A DNA stretch of 64,000 bases, taken from the NCBI RefSeq assembly GCF_019112545.1, contig NW_025064893.1:751221-815220 (forward strand). The letters are read 5' to 3'. This document shows positions 1 through 10,068 of this stretch, one piece after another. The position numbers were made by a program, and so were the translations under genes. Positions within the stretch are counted from its first letter, which is position 1, and every line of letters starts with the position of its first letter. The stretch comes from Guyanagaster necrorhizus. Its lineage: Eukaryota > Basidiomycota > Agaricomycetes > Agaricales > Physalacriaceae. The notes beneath the pieces were generated by a model. That model did not search any database and was not told the DNA's origin. It saw nothing but the letters and a program-made list of their open reading frames with translations.

Positions 1-1062
1 TGGCCCCAGCCAACATCTTCAGGGAGCCCAGTACCCCAAGCAGTGGAGTTCTGGAGCATTGGGCCAATGGCACAAGAACCTGACAACATGGGAGCCCCCT
101 GACTCCTCAATATCCCCCTTCTGTTAAGCCCAAACTCCACATGACTATTAACACATGATAAACAGTTCAGAACCTCGCACTTTGGGTTAGACTGACTGAG
201 TTCACTGATGTGTTAACAGAGGTGTGTGGTCAAGGCATTTGCAAGTCGCTTGAGATAGGATGGTAGAGAATAAACTTTAGCTCAAAGCTGGGGTATTACA
301 GTGAGAGCTATGCTACTTAAATACTGTTCTGTTATTGTGCTATAAATAAATGTTCATAAAAGATATTGTCTGCTGTAGAGCTGTTACCCCTGCTGTTGCC
401 AGGCTCTCCACAAAAGCTGTTGTCTTGCTGTTGTGCTCGTTATCGTTGCAGTGCAAGATGGGACAAAAGAAGTGTTGTCTCTCTCTTTACAGCACACAGC
501 AATGCACTGGGAGAGTGACCAACTGGGCTGCTGAGCTAAGCATTCCCATAGTCCTAAGCACTGGCCTAAGCACTCTGACTAAGCAAAGATAGGGGTCATT
601 TCTGAGGAAAAAGAAAAGAAAATGGAAAAAATCATAACACCTTCCTCATGAACCCCTAGCGCTGATTCCACCTTTGGAAGCGACAAGTCCATTCTCAAGC
701 ACTACAGACTATGAACCCCAAACACTGCCCACATCCTCACTCGCATCCTCCAAGGCTTTTTCAGAAATCGAGTTGTTGGACAGCTCATTAACAATGACTA
801 CAGAAACAACATCTGCCTCTATCGTGAGTGAGTGGAGGCAACAAGAGCTACAGAAGGGAACTGGTATGACTCTAATATCAGAAGTCGACCAGCCTCTGTC
901 TATGAAAACATCTCAATATCTCCTATCACTGGCCCGAGTACCCAGCCAAGAGAGTGAGACAATGATACAGCAAGGGGCTGGGGAGAGCATCTATGATCAG
1001 CCCATCGATTTCCTTCTCAAGGAGGATGATGAGAACGAGAAAGGAGGAATAGAGAGCAATGA
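1..1062 (+). pseudogene. ORF1 of element A, 3' part (upstream-of-gag protein)
   Basis: This is the C-terminal part of the novel ORF1 frame, split by the solo LTR at 122-639. Before the insertion the frame contains FREPS, matching SPFREPG in element E. The 523-bp insertion (LTR plus duplication) shifts the coordinate phase by one, exactly as observed downstream. After it, NTAHILTRILQGF at about 720 aligns with the conserved C-terminal helical motif of the other copies. The frame ends at TGA 1060-1062, the stop position shared with B, E and H, and overlaps the start of gag in the other frame. Function unknown; the membrane segment of this copy is outside the window. Confidence 0.6.
122..639 (-). 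repeat. Solo LTR (long-LTR subfamily) inserted in element A
   Basis: The 518-bp sequence runs TGTTAAGCCC to ATCATAACA and matches the F LTRs (25934-26451, 50568-51085) in length and sequence. It is in minus orientation and is flanked by the direct repeat ccttc at 117-121 and 640-644. Element A's ORF1 resumes on the other side. With no internal sequence between LTRs, it is a product of LTR-LTR recombination. The small open frame at 350-592 is LTR sequence, not a gene. Confidence 0.95.
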
Positions 1063-2728
1063 TCCTCTAAGAGGACCACTATACGATTCACAGAAAGAAA
1101 TGGACCAGAAAGAAATAGTGAAGCTAGTGCAGGAAGAGAGGATGTGAGAGTACCAAGAGTACTATGTGTGCAGAGTGAACTTTCTATAGTGCGATGCTGC
1201 TTGGGCAGCATCGCAAATGGGACAATTATATTTGTATTCCAGCACTAATGAAAGGACAGAAATCCTGAAATGAGTGGCAGCAGACTACACCACACAATAG
1301 TATAACCGACAACATCTGGAGTACTCGATGCGCTGATCTCTGGCATATCAAGTAACATTCTCCATAAAACCAATGCCATAAACTCCCCCTATGAATCTGC
1401 AATAAGCTGTATACCAAGCCTTATCAATCTGGAGCTGGATTTCGGTCACCGACCAACATACCCAGCTCATGGCAACTCGGCTAATCAGGTGACAATCTCA
1501 GCCTGAGGAAGGAGTTTGAAATCCATGGACCAGCAAAGGCAGCCAACTTCTAGAGGGACAACCACCCTCCGACCAGGCAGAGACTAGTGGAACAGGAAAA
1601 GAGCCCATACAAGATGATCCTGAAGCAGTTCACTTAGAATTCATGGTCTGAGACAGAGTCATTGTCCAGATAGAGAAACCAAAGGGCAGTTTGGTAGCCA
1701 ATGATCAGTCCCTTCATTCATTCCTCAGGCCTCCTGCAGAATGGCAACAACTGCCATTCTCTGGATGGCCAAACCTGATGGGCACATTACCAGAAAATGC
1801 CAATGTTCTCCAATGCCATCCTGACCTTCTTCAGAAATCCTGTCCATTCAAAGAGGCTTCAGATGACATTGACAGATTCCTAGTAGACTGTGAACAGTAT
1901 TTCGAAGTCTACATCAGATACCTAGGGATGGACATGAACAAAGTAGCCTTTGCAACCTTTTATCTGAAAGAGAAGGCAAAGACCTGGTGGATTCTTATAT
2001 CCCCAAACTTCTAATCAACTATGAGGGAACATTACTGATACCCTTCCTGGCCAGTGTTCAAACAAATGTTGAACAACAAATTTATTGATCCCATGGTACA
2101 GGAAGTACACAAACAAAAGATTAAGGAGTACAAAATAGGAGATAAGATGGCAACAGATTATTTCAATGAGCTGGAGTGGCTCACCAAACTAGCTGGAATA
2201 TAGGATGATGTTGCCAATGATGGCTGAATGGTCAAGGCCCTCAAACAAGAAGTCCCTCCTTCATACCTCATGATGATCTCCACAATAGGCATCAAAATTC
2301 TGATGCTCCATGGATACAATGAATGGAAGGAGCAAATCATCGAAATGTATAAGGAATGACAAAGGCAGAAAGCAGAGTCCACAATGCTACAAGAAGGCAT
2401 GAAAAAGCTGACACCACCAACCCCAAACAAGTCAGAGACAACTGCTGGGAAATCACCAGGACCCTCTATTGCCTCCTCCTATAGTTCCCAGAAGACTGAA
2501 ACCAGGACAATCTATACTGGCACAGGAAAACCAATGGACATTGATCGAATGAAGAAAGAAGGGAAGTGCTTCAACTGCAGGCAGAAGGGACATATGGCCA
2601 AGGACTGCCCAAAAAAGAAGCACACTAGGGAAGACATCCATGCCCAGATTGCTGAACTGCAAAAGGAAGAAGAAGAATTGAGCACAGAGACAAAAGTCGA
2701 AGAAGTAAAAGAAGGGGCCAGCCAGTGA
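866..2728 (+). pseudogene. gag: gag of element A
   Basis: Capsid/nucleocapsid precursor of the retrotransposon particle. The capsid-like segment at about 1845-2180 has PFKEASDDIDRFLVDCEQYF and the KAKTWWILI motif shared by all copies. A CCHC zinc knuckle, CFNCRQKGHMAKDC, lies at 2569-2610, followed by a Lys/Glu-rich tail. I take ATG 866 as the start because B and C have ATG at the aligned place. The TGA at 2726-2728 is the conserved gag stop. Several stops (at 1145, 2012 and 2203, for example) make it a pseudogene. Pol follows in the -1 frame. Confidence 0.85.
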
Positions 2729-5700
2729 GTGATTCCACTGAACTGGCCAAACAAGCAAAAGGTGTGCCCCTTGTAGCTGATAGTTGGACTCATAATACCT
2801 CTGTAGTTACCACCATGTCATCATTACCTATGCATTCAAATATACTCTGATCAATGACTACAAACATCTTTGAATTGCAAGAAAAAACTTAACTGCCTCC
2901 AGGCTGAACAAGAGCAGAGAGCCCCATATCCTGGCTCAAACCGTTCGACACTGAATGGACCTGGAGGGCCATCAGAGAAGCAAAAACAGAAGAAGTGGCA
3001 AAAGCCATATTAAAGAACTGGATTCATTAAACTCGAACAGAGGAGGTAACCAGCAAAGTAGTGGATGGGATCAAAGGAGCAGAATGACCCCAAGCCCTTG
3101 CATGGCTGGACGAGTTGCACAGACCCAGAAAATTCATCTGATGCTCCAAGACCCCTGGTCGAGATCTAACAGCAAAAGCCCAGATTGAGACCTTAACATC
3201 GTGGACAGTACACTCCGTAAACACCCTAATAGACAGTGGTTGCACTGGGAGTTCCATAAACTGGGCTTTCATTGACAAGTACCACCTCCTGACCCAGGCA
3301 ACCACAGCCCCTATCTCAGTATACAATGCTGATGGAACAAAAAACCAAGCTGGGTCAATCACCAAATTCATCGAAATCTGACTCACTATCAGAGATCACT
3401 CAGAACAAATTGACTTAGCCATGACAGACCTCGGGACCAAAGAAATCTTCTTGGGCCACAATTGGCTCATACAGCACAACCCATTGGTAAACTGGAAAAC
3501 TGGGTGAATCACATTTGCTCGATGCCAATATCGAAAAATCCCATTTGAATTACCCGATGAAGACCCAGAAGACTGGTGGGATGAGGAGATGGAGGATGGG
3601 GAAACTATCCTTGCTGTTGACCTACAGAACAAGATGCATGTCCAGGCCATCTATCATGCTAATAACCTGGCAGCAAAAGCTAATGAAGAGAAAGAGGAGA
3701 AAGCCTTCGAAGAGATGGTACCGGAATGGGCATGAGACTTTCAGGACCTCTTTAAAAAGGAAAGCTTTGATGAGCTCCCAGCCTCAAAGCCTTGGGACCA
3801 CATGATCAAACTGATCCCAAATGCCAATGCCAATCTAGACTGCAAAATGTATCCACTCAGTAATCAGGAACAACAGGAGCTCAACAAGTTCCTTGATGAG
3901 AACTTGTCCAGCAGACATATTCAACCCTCTAAATCCCACATGACATCATCTTTTTTCTTTGTTAAGAAGAAGGACAGCAAGCTTTGACTGGTCTAAGACT
4001 ACTGGAAGCTAAACGAGATGATGATTAAAAATCATTACCCCCTTTCTCTCATCTCAGAACTAATAGATAAACTCCAAGGCACTAAGTATTACACCAAGCT
4101 TGACATCCAATGGGGATATAACAACATTCAGATCAAGGAAGAAGATGAGTGGAAGGCTGCCTTCAGAATGAATCAGAGATTGTTTGAGCCTATTGTCATA
4201 TTCTTTGGACTCACCAACTCCCCTGCCATGTTCCAATGGATGATGAATGACATCTTTAAGGATCTCATGGCCACTGGAAAGGTTATCATCTATCTGGATG
4301 ATATTCTAATTATGTCACAAACCAAGGAGAAACACAGAAAGCTAGTGTGGCAAGTACTGGCCCTGATAAGGAAGCATCGATTATTCCTCAAGGCAGAGAA
4401 GTGTGAATTTGAGGTGCTTGAAATGGAATACCTCAGTGTTATCATCAGTGAAGGAAGCATTCAGATGGATCCAATTAAAGTGGCTGGGGTAACAGAGTGG
4501 CTGGAACCAAGCAAGAAAAAGAAGCTACAATCCTTCTTTGGGTTCACAAACTTTTACTGATGATTCATTCAGGACTATAGTAGAGTGGTGCGCCCTATGA
4601 TGCAACTCATTGGGAATGCTCTGTGGACCTGGGGACTCTCCCAGCAGTCTGCATTCAATGATCTGAAATGATGCATAGCTGAAGACGTCATACTCGCCAT
4701 CTCCATCCAGGAAGGAAGGTTCAGAGTCAAAGCCGATTCCAGTGAGGAAGCAATTGGCACAGTACTTTCTCAGGAACAGATGGGAAAATGGCACCCAGTC
4801 GCGTTCCTCTCAAAAGCCCTCACTGTCACAGAAAGGAACTATGAAATTTATGACAAGGAGCTATTAGCAATAATGCTATTTCTGGAGGAGTGGTGATATT
4901 ATCTAATTGGCATCACCAAGGTCTTCGAGATCTGGACAGACCATCAGAATCTCAGGTATTTCTGGCAACCCCAGAAACTAAATCGCCAGCAAGCCTGCTG
5001 GGTCACAGAACTCAGCTAATACTAATATACTCTCTATCACAAAGTGGGTTTGGCTAATAAAAAGGCCAACCTCCTTAGCTGATGTGCAGACCATGATCAG
5101 GGGGGAAGTGATAATGCAGGAGTCCTCTTTCTTGCATCTGAACATTTTCAGGCAATGCTAATGCCAATGGAAGAAGAAATACATGAGTGCATCAAGAGTG
5201 CAACCTGAGATAGTCACAAATGGGACCAATGCATTGCCCCATCCCTGAACCATGAATGAGGACTGACTCAAGCAAATGAGCTTATTTGTTATGATGGACA
5301 AATTTACATCTCACATGACAAAAGATTATGAGATGACATCATCATAACATATTATGACTATATGACAGCTGATCACCCAGGGATCGCCAAAACAAAAGAA
5401 TTAATCCTACAAGAATACTGGTGGTCCAAGATAGGAAATGATATCACTGACTATATCTGAGGGTGTGAAGTATGCTAAAGAGGAAAGGCATCAACAAAGC
5501 TATGTGCAGCTCCACTGCACCTCAATGAGATCCCATCATCACCATGGACTCACATCTCTGTAGACATGATCACAGGACTGCCTGACTGTAATGGCTATGA
5601 CACTATACTAGTCATTGTCGATCAATTCTCAAAAGCAATCATCCTGATTGCCTGCTCCATGGAATTAAATTCTGAAGGATGGGCAAAGATACTATGAGAT

Positions 5701-6621
5701 GAGATCTATGCCAAATATGGCATACCTCAAGTCATCATTTCAGATCGGAATTTCCAATTTGTCTTGAAGTTCATCACCGACTTATACCGACTGTTGAACA
5801 TCAAACAGAATGCATCAACAGCATATCACCCTCAAACTGACAGACAGATAGAGCATGCCAATCAAGAGATAGAAAAGTACCTCCATCTCTTTATCAACTA
5901 TCAACAGGATGACTGAGTCGAATGGTTAGCCCTTGCTGCCTTCCAACACAACAACTGAATACATTCAGCAATAGAAAAGACCCCCTTCTTTGTCAACTAT
6001 GGCTGACACTCTCTTGTCACTCAAACAAATCACTGCCATACCTCGACCCCAGCCTCCTTGGACTTTGCCACAACTATGATGAAAATCCACACAGAAACTA
6101 AAGCAGCACTTAAAAAAGCTGCTGCTTCAATGAAAGCTCAATATGATAAACACTGACATGCCACACATGCATACTCCATCAATGACAAGATTTGGTTAGA
6201 CACCACCAACTTACACCTACTCTGTCTAAAGAGAAAACTCACTGACAAATGAACAGGCCTATTCCCAATCACTGCCAAAATTGGGCAGAGCACCTATAAA
6301 CTCCACCTACCAATATCCTGAAAAATACATGACATATTTAATGAAACACTCCTCTCCCCCTATATTGTGCCATCATTCCCTAACTAAGAATGTCCACTGC
6401 CTCCACTCTCTGACTTAATCAATGACAAAGAATACTACAAAATCAACCAAGTCTTAAACCATAAACTACAAAAAATCAAGGCCAAGGGAGGCGGAATAAC
6501 AACAACAGTGGACTACCTGGTTAGTTGGAAGGGCTACGGCCTAGAATCCAACCAATGGGTTAATGAAAAACAAATAATGGCCAATGATGCAATCTATGAC
6601 TATGAATTATCCCTTAATTAA
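2729..6621 (+). pseudogene. pol: pol of element A (PR-RT-RH-IN-chromodomain)
   Basis: Polyprotein for proteolysis, reverse transcription and integration. The protease motif DSGCTGSSIN is at 3232-3261. RT spans about 3800-4560, with WGYNN at about 4110 and the catalytic YLDD at 4291-4302. RNase H runs about 4690-4950. The integrase HHCC finger is at about 5345-5500 and the DDE core at about 5560-6010. The chromodomain, with VSWKGYG, is at about 6495-6620, and the frame ends at TAA 6619-6621. The frame is -1 relative to gag. Many TGA/TAG codons replace Arg, Gln or Trp, for example TAC TGA TGA just after RT where E has TAT CGA AGA. There is no tail after the chromodomain, unlike F and G. Confidence 0.9.
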
Positions 6622-6641
6622 GCTGTTGAGATGATGGTCTT

Positions 6642-6654
6642 AAGGAGGGGGTAA
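6642..6654 (+). promoter_or_regulatory. Polypurine tract of element A
   Basis: AAGGAGGGGGTAA lies directly against the 3' LTR start (TGTTAT at 6655) and would prime plus-strand DNA synthesis. The upstream word GATGGTCTTAAG is kept in the same place in the other copies, for example at about 43642 in G. Confidence 0.75.
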
Positions 6655-7113
6655 TGTTATGATTTCACCCTTTTTTTACTTCTTTAACCCCTATTTATGC
6701 TTAGTCAAAGCATCTAGACCTGGCACCTAAAGACCATGAGATAAGGCTTAGTCAGCACAACAGGCCCAGACAACTATTTGTCTTCAAGTCATCAATGACA
6801 ACCAGCAATGCACAAAAACCCTTTTATATACAGTAATGATGCACAAAGGTGAGAGGACAAGGAGCAGAAGGAACCACAATAAGATGTATAGTAATAATAG
6901 TATGACATGTACAGTATTTAAAGAGCTCACTCTCGCTGGATAAGACTCAGCTTCGAGCTAAAGTTTATAACCATCATTCTATCTTGAGTCTATATCTGAC
7001 CTTGAGTCATAACGAGTACGAGTACACATTCAGTGGACTCAGCTGATCCCTCAAAGTGTGAAGAGATGGCTGTTTATCATGTGTATCCACTCATGTGATG
7101 CTTGGACCTAACA
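6655..7113 (+). repeat. 3' LTR of element A
   Basis: The 459-bp sequence runs TGTTATGATT to CCTAACA, with the 5-bp inverted ends TGTTA/TAACA. It contains the TATTTAA promoter-like box (at about 6918) and the self-priming 13-mer region downstream of it. Its length equals that of the B and C LTRs. The 5' partner is off the window, so no target duplication can be checked. Confidence 0.93.
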
Positions 7114-7620
7114 ATACTCAACTGACTAATCCTATCCACTCTATTTCTCTCAATTCTAAGTTCTTTAGGTCATCTGACATCAAGAAATTCTGACTTAGGA
7201 AGTTGAGTCAAAACTTGGGATGCTAGCTACAGATCATTGGATTCTATTTCCTACTGCTCTTAGATAGTGCCATCTTTACTCAATACTGCATAACTGGCAA
7301 TAGTATTATATCTCTAACTGTCTTAAAATATACTTATCTTAGTGGCATATAGAATTGGCTCCATTTGAGATACTGTTTCTAAGTACAACTTGGACTTAAT
7401 ATTTTCCAAGATGTGATGCAGAACTTTTCTAAGTTCAAACTCAACTTAGGATTTTTATCTTTATATCATGTTATTTTACAAAGTTCTTTTTGGACTTAGT
7501 ATTAGTGACTAGCATGACTATCAGCTTTGAGCCTCAGCCATAGTCCTCAGTTACTAATATATTCCAGTGTGTTATGCAGAATTTGCAAATTATAGAGCTG
7601 AACATGTACTCAGTGTATCA
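7114..7620 (-). repeat. LTR-like terminal sequence of unclassified element X
   Basis: The last 90 or so bases (about 7530-7620) match, inverted, the sequence that begins abruptly inside element E at 63891. Both outer ends read TGATA on the same strand. Read on the minus strand, a purine-rich AAATGGGAGTG precedes the TGATA end, as a polypurine tract precedes a 3' LTR. Words of the form CTAAGT...ACTTAG recur at about 7160, 7195, 7380, 7430 and 7480. The left boundary is set only by element A, so the true length is unknown. Confidence 0.4.
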
Positions 7621-7970
7621 TTGCACTCCCATTTAACAATTGCAGTCTTTCTGTTGCCTTTCTGTCTAATAGCTGCAACCTCCCTCTGAAGCTCTCTGCA
7701 ATCCTTCTCTCTAACTGCTGAAATTTGTTGTTGGACTGCCCTGTTCTTCTTTCTTATGAGTTTGATGGTAGATATTGAGGTATCACTTTATTGCTTAGTG
7801 TAGAATAAATCAGAGCCTTCTACTTTCTCTCTATTAAAATTTCTGTCTAAAACTACAACTATATTATAGCCAATATGATAGTGCAAAGAAAGGATTGTCT
7901 CATAGCATATGACTGCATACAGTCTGTCTCTTTGCTTCAGGTCATGTCAGAACTCAAATCATGATTGGAT
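7621..7970 (-). pseudogene. Unclassified coding remnant next to the X repeat
   Basis: The minus strand holds about 110 codons with very few stops, ending right at the LTR-like boundary at 7620. Readable parts include HDLKQRDRLYAVICYE, YNIVVVLDRNFNREKVEG and a charged helical stretch QQQISAVREKDCRELQRE that could form a coiled coil. I do not recognise the family. The position before a purine-rich tract and an LTR-like end suggests the 3' end of a retroelement polyprotein. A transposase C-terminus is also possible. The composition is protein-like, but no catalytic motif is visible. Confidence 0.35.
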
Positions 7971-8804
7971 ATAATTGCAAGAGACTATAAACCACTGTGA
8001 CCATTAGCTGTAGAGACATGTGAAGGAAAGAGAATTATTGAGGCCAGTATAAGCATTTCTCTTTTCTGAATAAATGTTACTTACATGTTTTACTTAGAAT
8101 GAATTCAACCTATTTTTATTTTTATTAGATATGATATATGCTTGACCTGTTTTTAAATATGATGGGTTCTACTTCCAGATCCAATCAGCATTCATTTTGT
8201 CAACTTAACTATATGGACTGACTCAGAAGCCAACATGATAATCTGAACTGATGCCAGCCACTGGATTCTCTGTCTAATATTGTAAAGAATTTTTTGTTGA
8301 ACCAATTCTGAAATGAAATGTTATTATTCTCTTGAAGAAAAACTGGAATGCATAAGCCATAAAGATGATTGTGATATTTGACATATTGTGATAGGAGTTG
8401 AATCAGATCTGCCAGTTTCTGTCATGTGAATAGGATGTTAGTGCCATAGTAGAAAGAATCTGATTTATAATATGAAAGATAATACTGAGTATCATCTTTC
8501 TGAAAGATAAAGGAGGAGTATTTGACTATTTTATAGAAGTCTTAAAGTTGTTTATCATTTTTCCATGTAAGCTTATCTGACCAATAGCACTTATAGAAAC
8601 AGCAAAAAAGGATGGTAGCAAAAAGAAGTGTTAGGCTTCTACTAACACTCACAAATCTCTAGCACTGCTTTCATCAGAGTCTAATTCTAAATGCTGAGTC
8701 TGGGTCTGGTTTTGATATAGAAGTATGATGAGATAAGTTATAAGGATTTTGTAGAGAGGGGTGGAGAGTTGTAGCTGATAGATATAGTCTGCCATTGTGG
8801 CAAG
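7971..8804. other. Gene-free A/T-rich stretch
   Basis: CpG-depleted, AT-rich sequence between the X remnant and the C 5' LTR. I see no open frame of note, no RNA gene and no clear repeat. It probably continues the older repeat into which C inserted: the last five bases, gcaag, are the left copy of C's target duplication. Confidence 0.5.
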
Positions 8805-9263
8805 TGTTATGATTTTTCTACTATTTCTCTATCTTAATTCCTATTTATGCTTAGTCAGAGCACCTAGATCAGTGCTTAGGACTATAGAACTGGCTTAGTC
8901 AGCACAACAAGCCCAGTCAGTTGTTGTCTTTTGATGTAGCAACAACACTCAATGATGCACAATCACTCTTTTATAGACAGTAATGATGCCCAAGGACAAA
9001 GGGCATAATGACCAAGATAGATACAATAGGTAGCATTATTTATATTGACCATAACCTGTAGTATATAAGACAGCTTGCTCTCACTAGTAATCTCTAGCTT
9101 TGAGCTAAAGTTTATATTCATACCATTCTACCCTTGAGCTAATCACATTGGCCTTGTCACACACTAATCAATATTCACATCAGTGAACTCTGACAAAACA
9201 CTTGAACATAAAGTGACATCAGTTTATCATGTGTCTATAATCATATGCAGCTTAAGCATAACA
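8805..9263 (+). repeat. 5' LTR of element C
   Basis: 459 bp, TGTTATGATT to CATAACA. It contains a TATATAAG promoter-like box at about 9062 and the 13-mer AGCTTTGAGCTAA at 9096-9108, the presumed RNA 5' end. The 3' partner at 24328-24754 is shorter (427 bp) because of deletions. Confidence 0.92.
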
Positions 9264-9264
9264 A

Positions 9265-9277
9265 TTAGTTCAAAGCT
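9265..9277 (+). promoter_or_regulatory. Self-priming primer-binding site of element C
   Basis: TTAGTTCAAAGCT starts two bases after the 5' LTR. It is complementary to the LTR 13-mer at 9096-9108 at 12 of 13 positions, the mismatch being a transition. The other copies have perfect complementarity. Confidence 0.6.
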
Positions 9278-9320
9278 TTTACTTCTCTTTTCTTATGCAT
9301 AATAGTGTAGAGAAAATTGA

Positions 9321-9576
9321 ATGTTATCTATCAATTCCAAATCTCCATCATTGGAACATTGTTAGGATTATTGGTGATCATCCAGCTGTGCTGGAGATGC
9401 CAATTAATCACTGCTTGGGCAGTTAGACACTACCAAGAATTCCAGAATATCCACCAAATTTTATGAAATGTCACTCTTGATCTTTTTCTTTACAACATTC
9501 TAATCTCTCTCTGAGCCTCCTATCAGTCTATAGCCAGAGCCATACTCCAAACTGAGCCTAAGAGAATGGATCAGAG
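9321..9576 (+). pseudogene. ORF1 of element C, N-terminal part with membrane segment
   Basis: Start of the upstream-of-gag ORF, cut by element B at 9577. After the ATG and a small deletion comes the hydrophobic stretch IGTLLGLLVIIQLC, then CQLITAWAVRHYQEF, matching residues 22-50 of the B protein. One predicted transmembrane helix is followed by a Cys-containing, basic segment. Most stops downstream look like decayed Arg codons. The rest of the frame resumes at 17552. Function unknown; the role would be in the element's own life cycle, possibly anchoring particles to membrane (inference). Confidence 0.6.
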
Positions 9577-10035
9577 TGTTAGATCCAAGCTGCATGTGAT
9601 TATAAACATGTGATAAACTGTTGTCATTTCACACTTCAAGTGAAACAGCAGAGTCCACTTGATGTGATTATTGATTGTAGTGCTTCAAGGCCTTAGGATT
9701 GGCTTGAGGATAGAATGGTGTGAAAGTAAACTTTAGCTTGAAGCTGGAGTTATACCAGTGAGAGCTGTCCTACTTATATACAGTTGTCTGATATAGTTAT
9801 AAATACTACTACTAATTGTATCCTTTGTGATTATTATGCTCATTGTCTTTGAGCATTGTTACTATCTACAATAATATTGTCATATGTCATTGAGTGATAT
9901 TGTTGCATTGAAGGATAATGCTGGACTGGACTTATTGTGCTGACTAATCTAGTTCCACAGTTCTAAATGCTAGTGTAGGCACCTTGACTAAGCACAGATA
10001 GGGGTTAAGACAAGAAAAGAATGAAAATCATAACA
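9577..10035 (-). repeat. 3' LTR of element B
   Basis: 459 bp. On the plus strand it reads TGTTAGATCC to ATCATAACA. The adjacent ttatcttctcttta (10036 on) is the complement of a decayed polypurine tract. It pairs with 17088-17546. Confidence 0.94.
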
Positions 10036-10068
10036 TTATCTTCTCTTTAAGACCATTGTCCTGATGGC

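Larger units (their letters stand above)
1..7113 (+). mobile_element. Element A: Ty3/gypsy chromovirus, 5'-truncated by window
   Basis: The order is ORF1 (3' part), gag, protease, RT, RNase H, integrase, chromodomain, polypurine tract and 3' LTR, all on the plus strand. The 5' LTR and ORF1 start lie left of the window. A solo LTR of a sister subfamily is inserted at 122-639. Almost all CpG has been lost and TGA/TAG stops break every frame, so this copy is dead. It belongs to the short-LTR subfamily with B, C, D, E and H. Confidence 0.93.

Noticed and set aside
350..592. 80-codon open frame near the left edge
   Set aside because: It lies wholly inside the solo LTR (122-639), and the same sequence recurs in non-coding LTRs at about 26155 and 50800.
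7114..7118. Target duplication for element A (atact)
   Set aside because: The 5' end of A is outside the window, so the five bases after its 3' LTR cannot be paired with a left copy.
8215..8300. Possible Copia-type protease (TDASHWIL) in the gene-free stretch before C
   Set aside because: The match needs a G-to-A correction and an unexplained stop, and no flanking Copia domain is readable.
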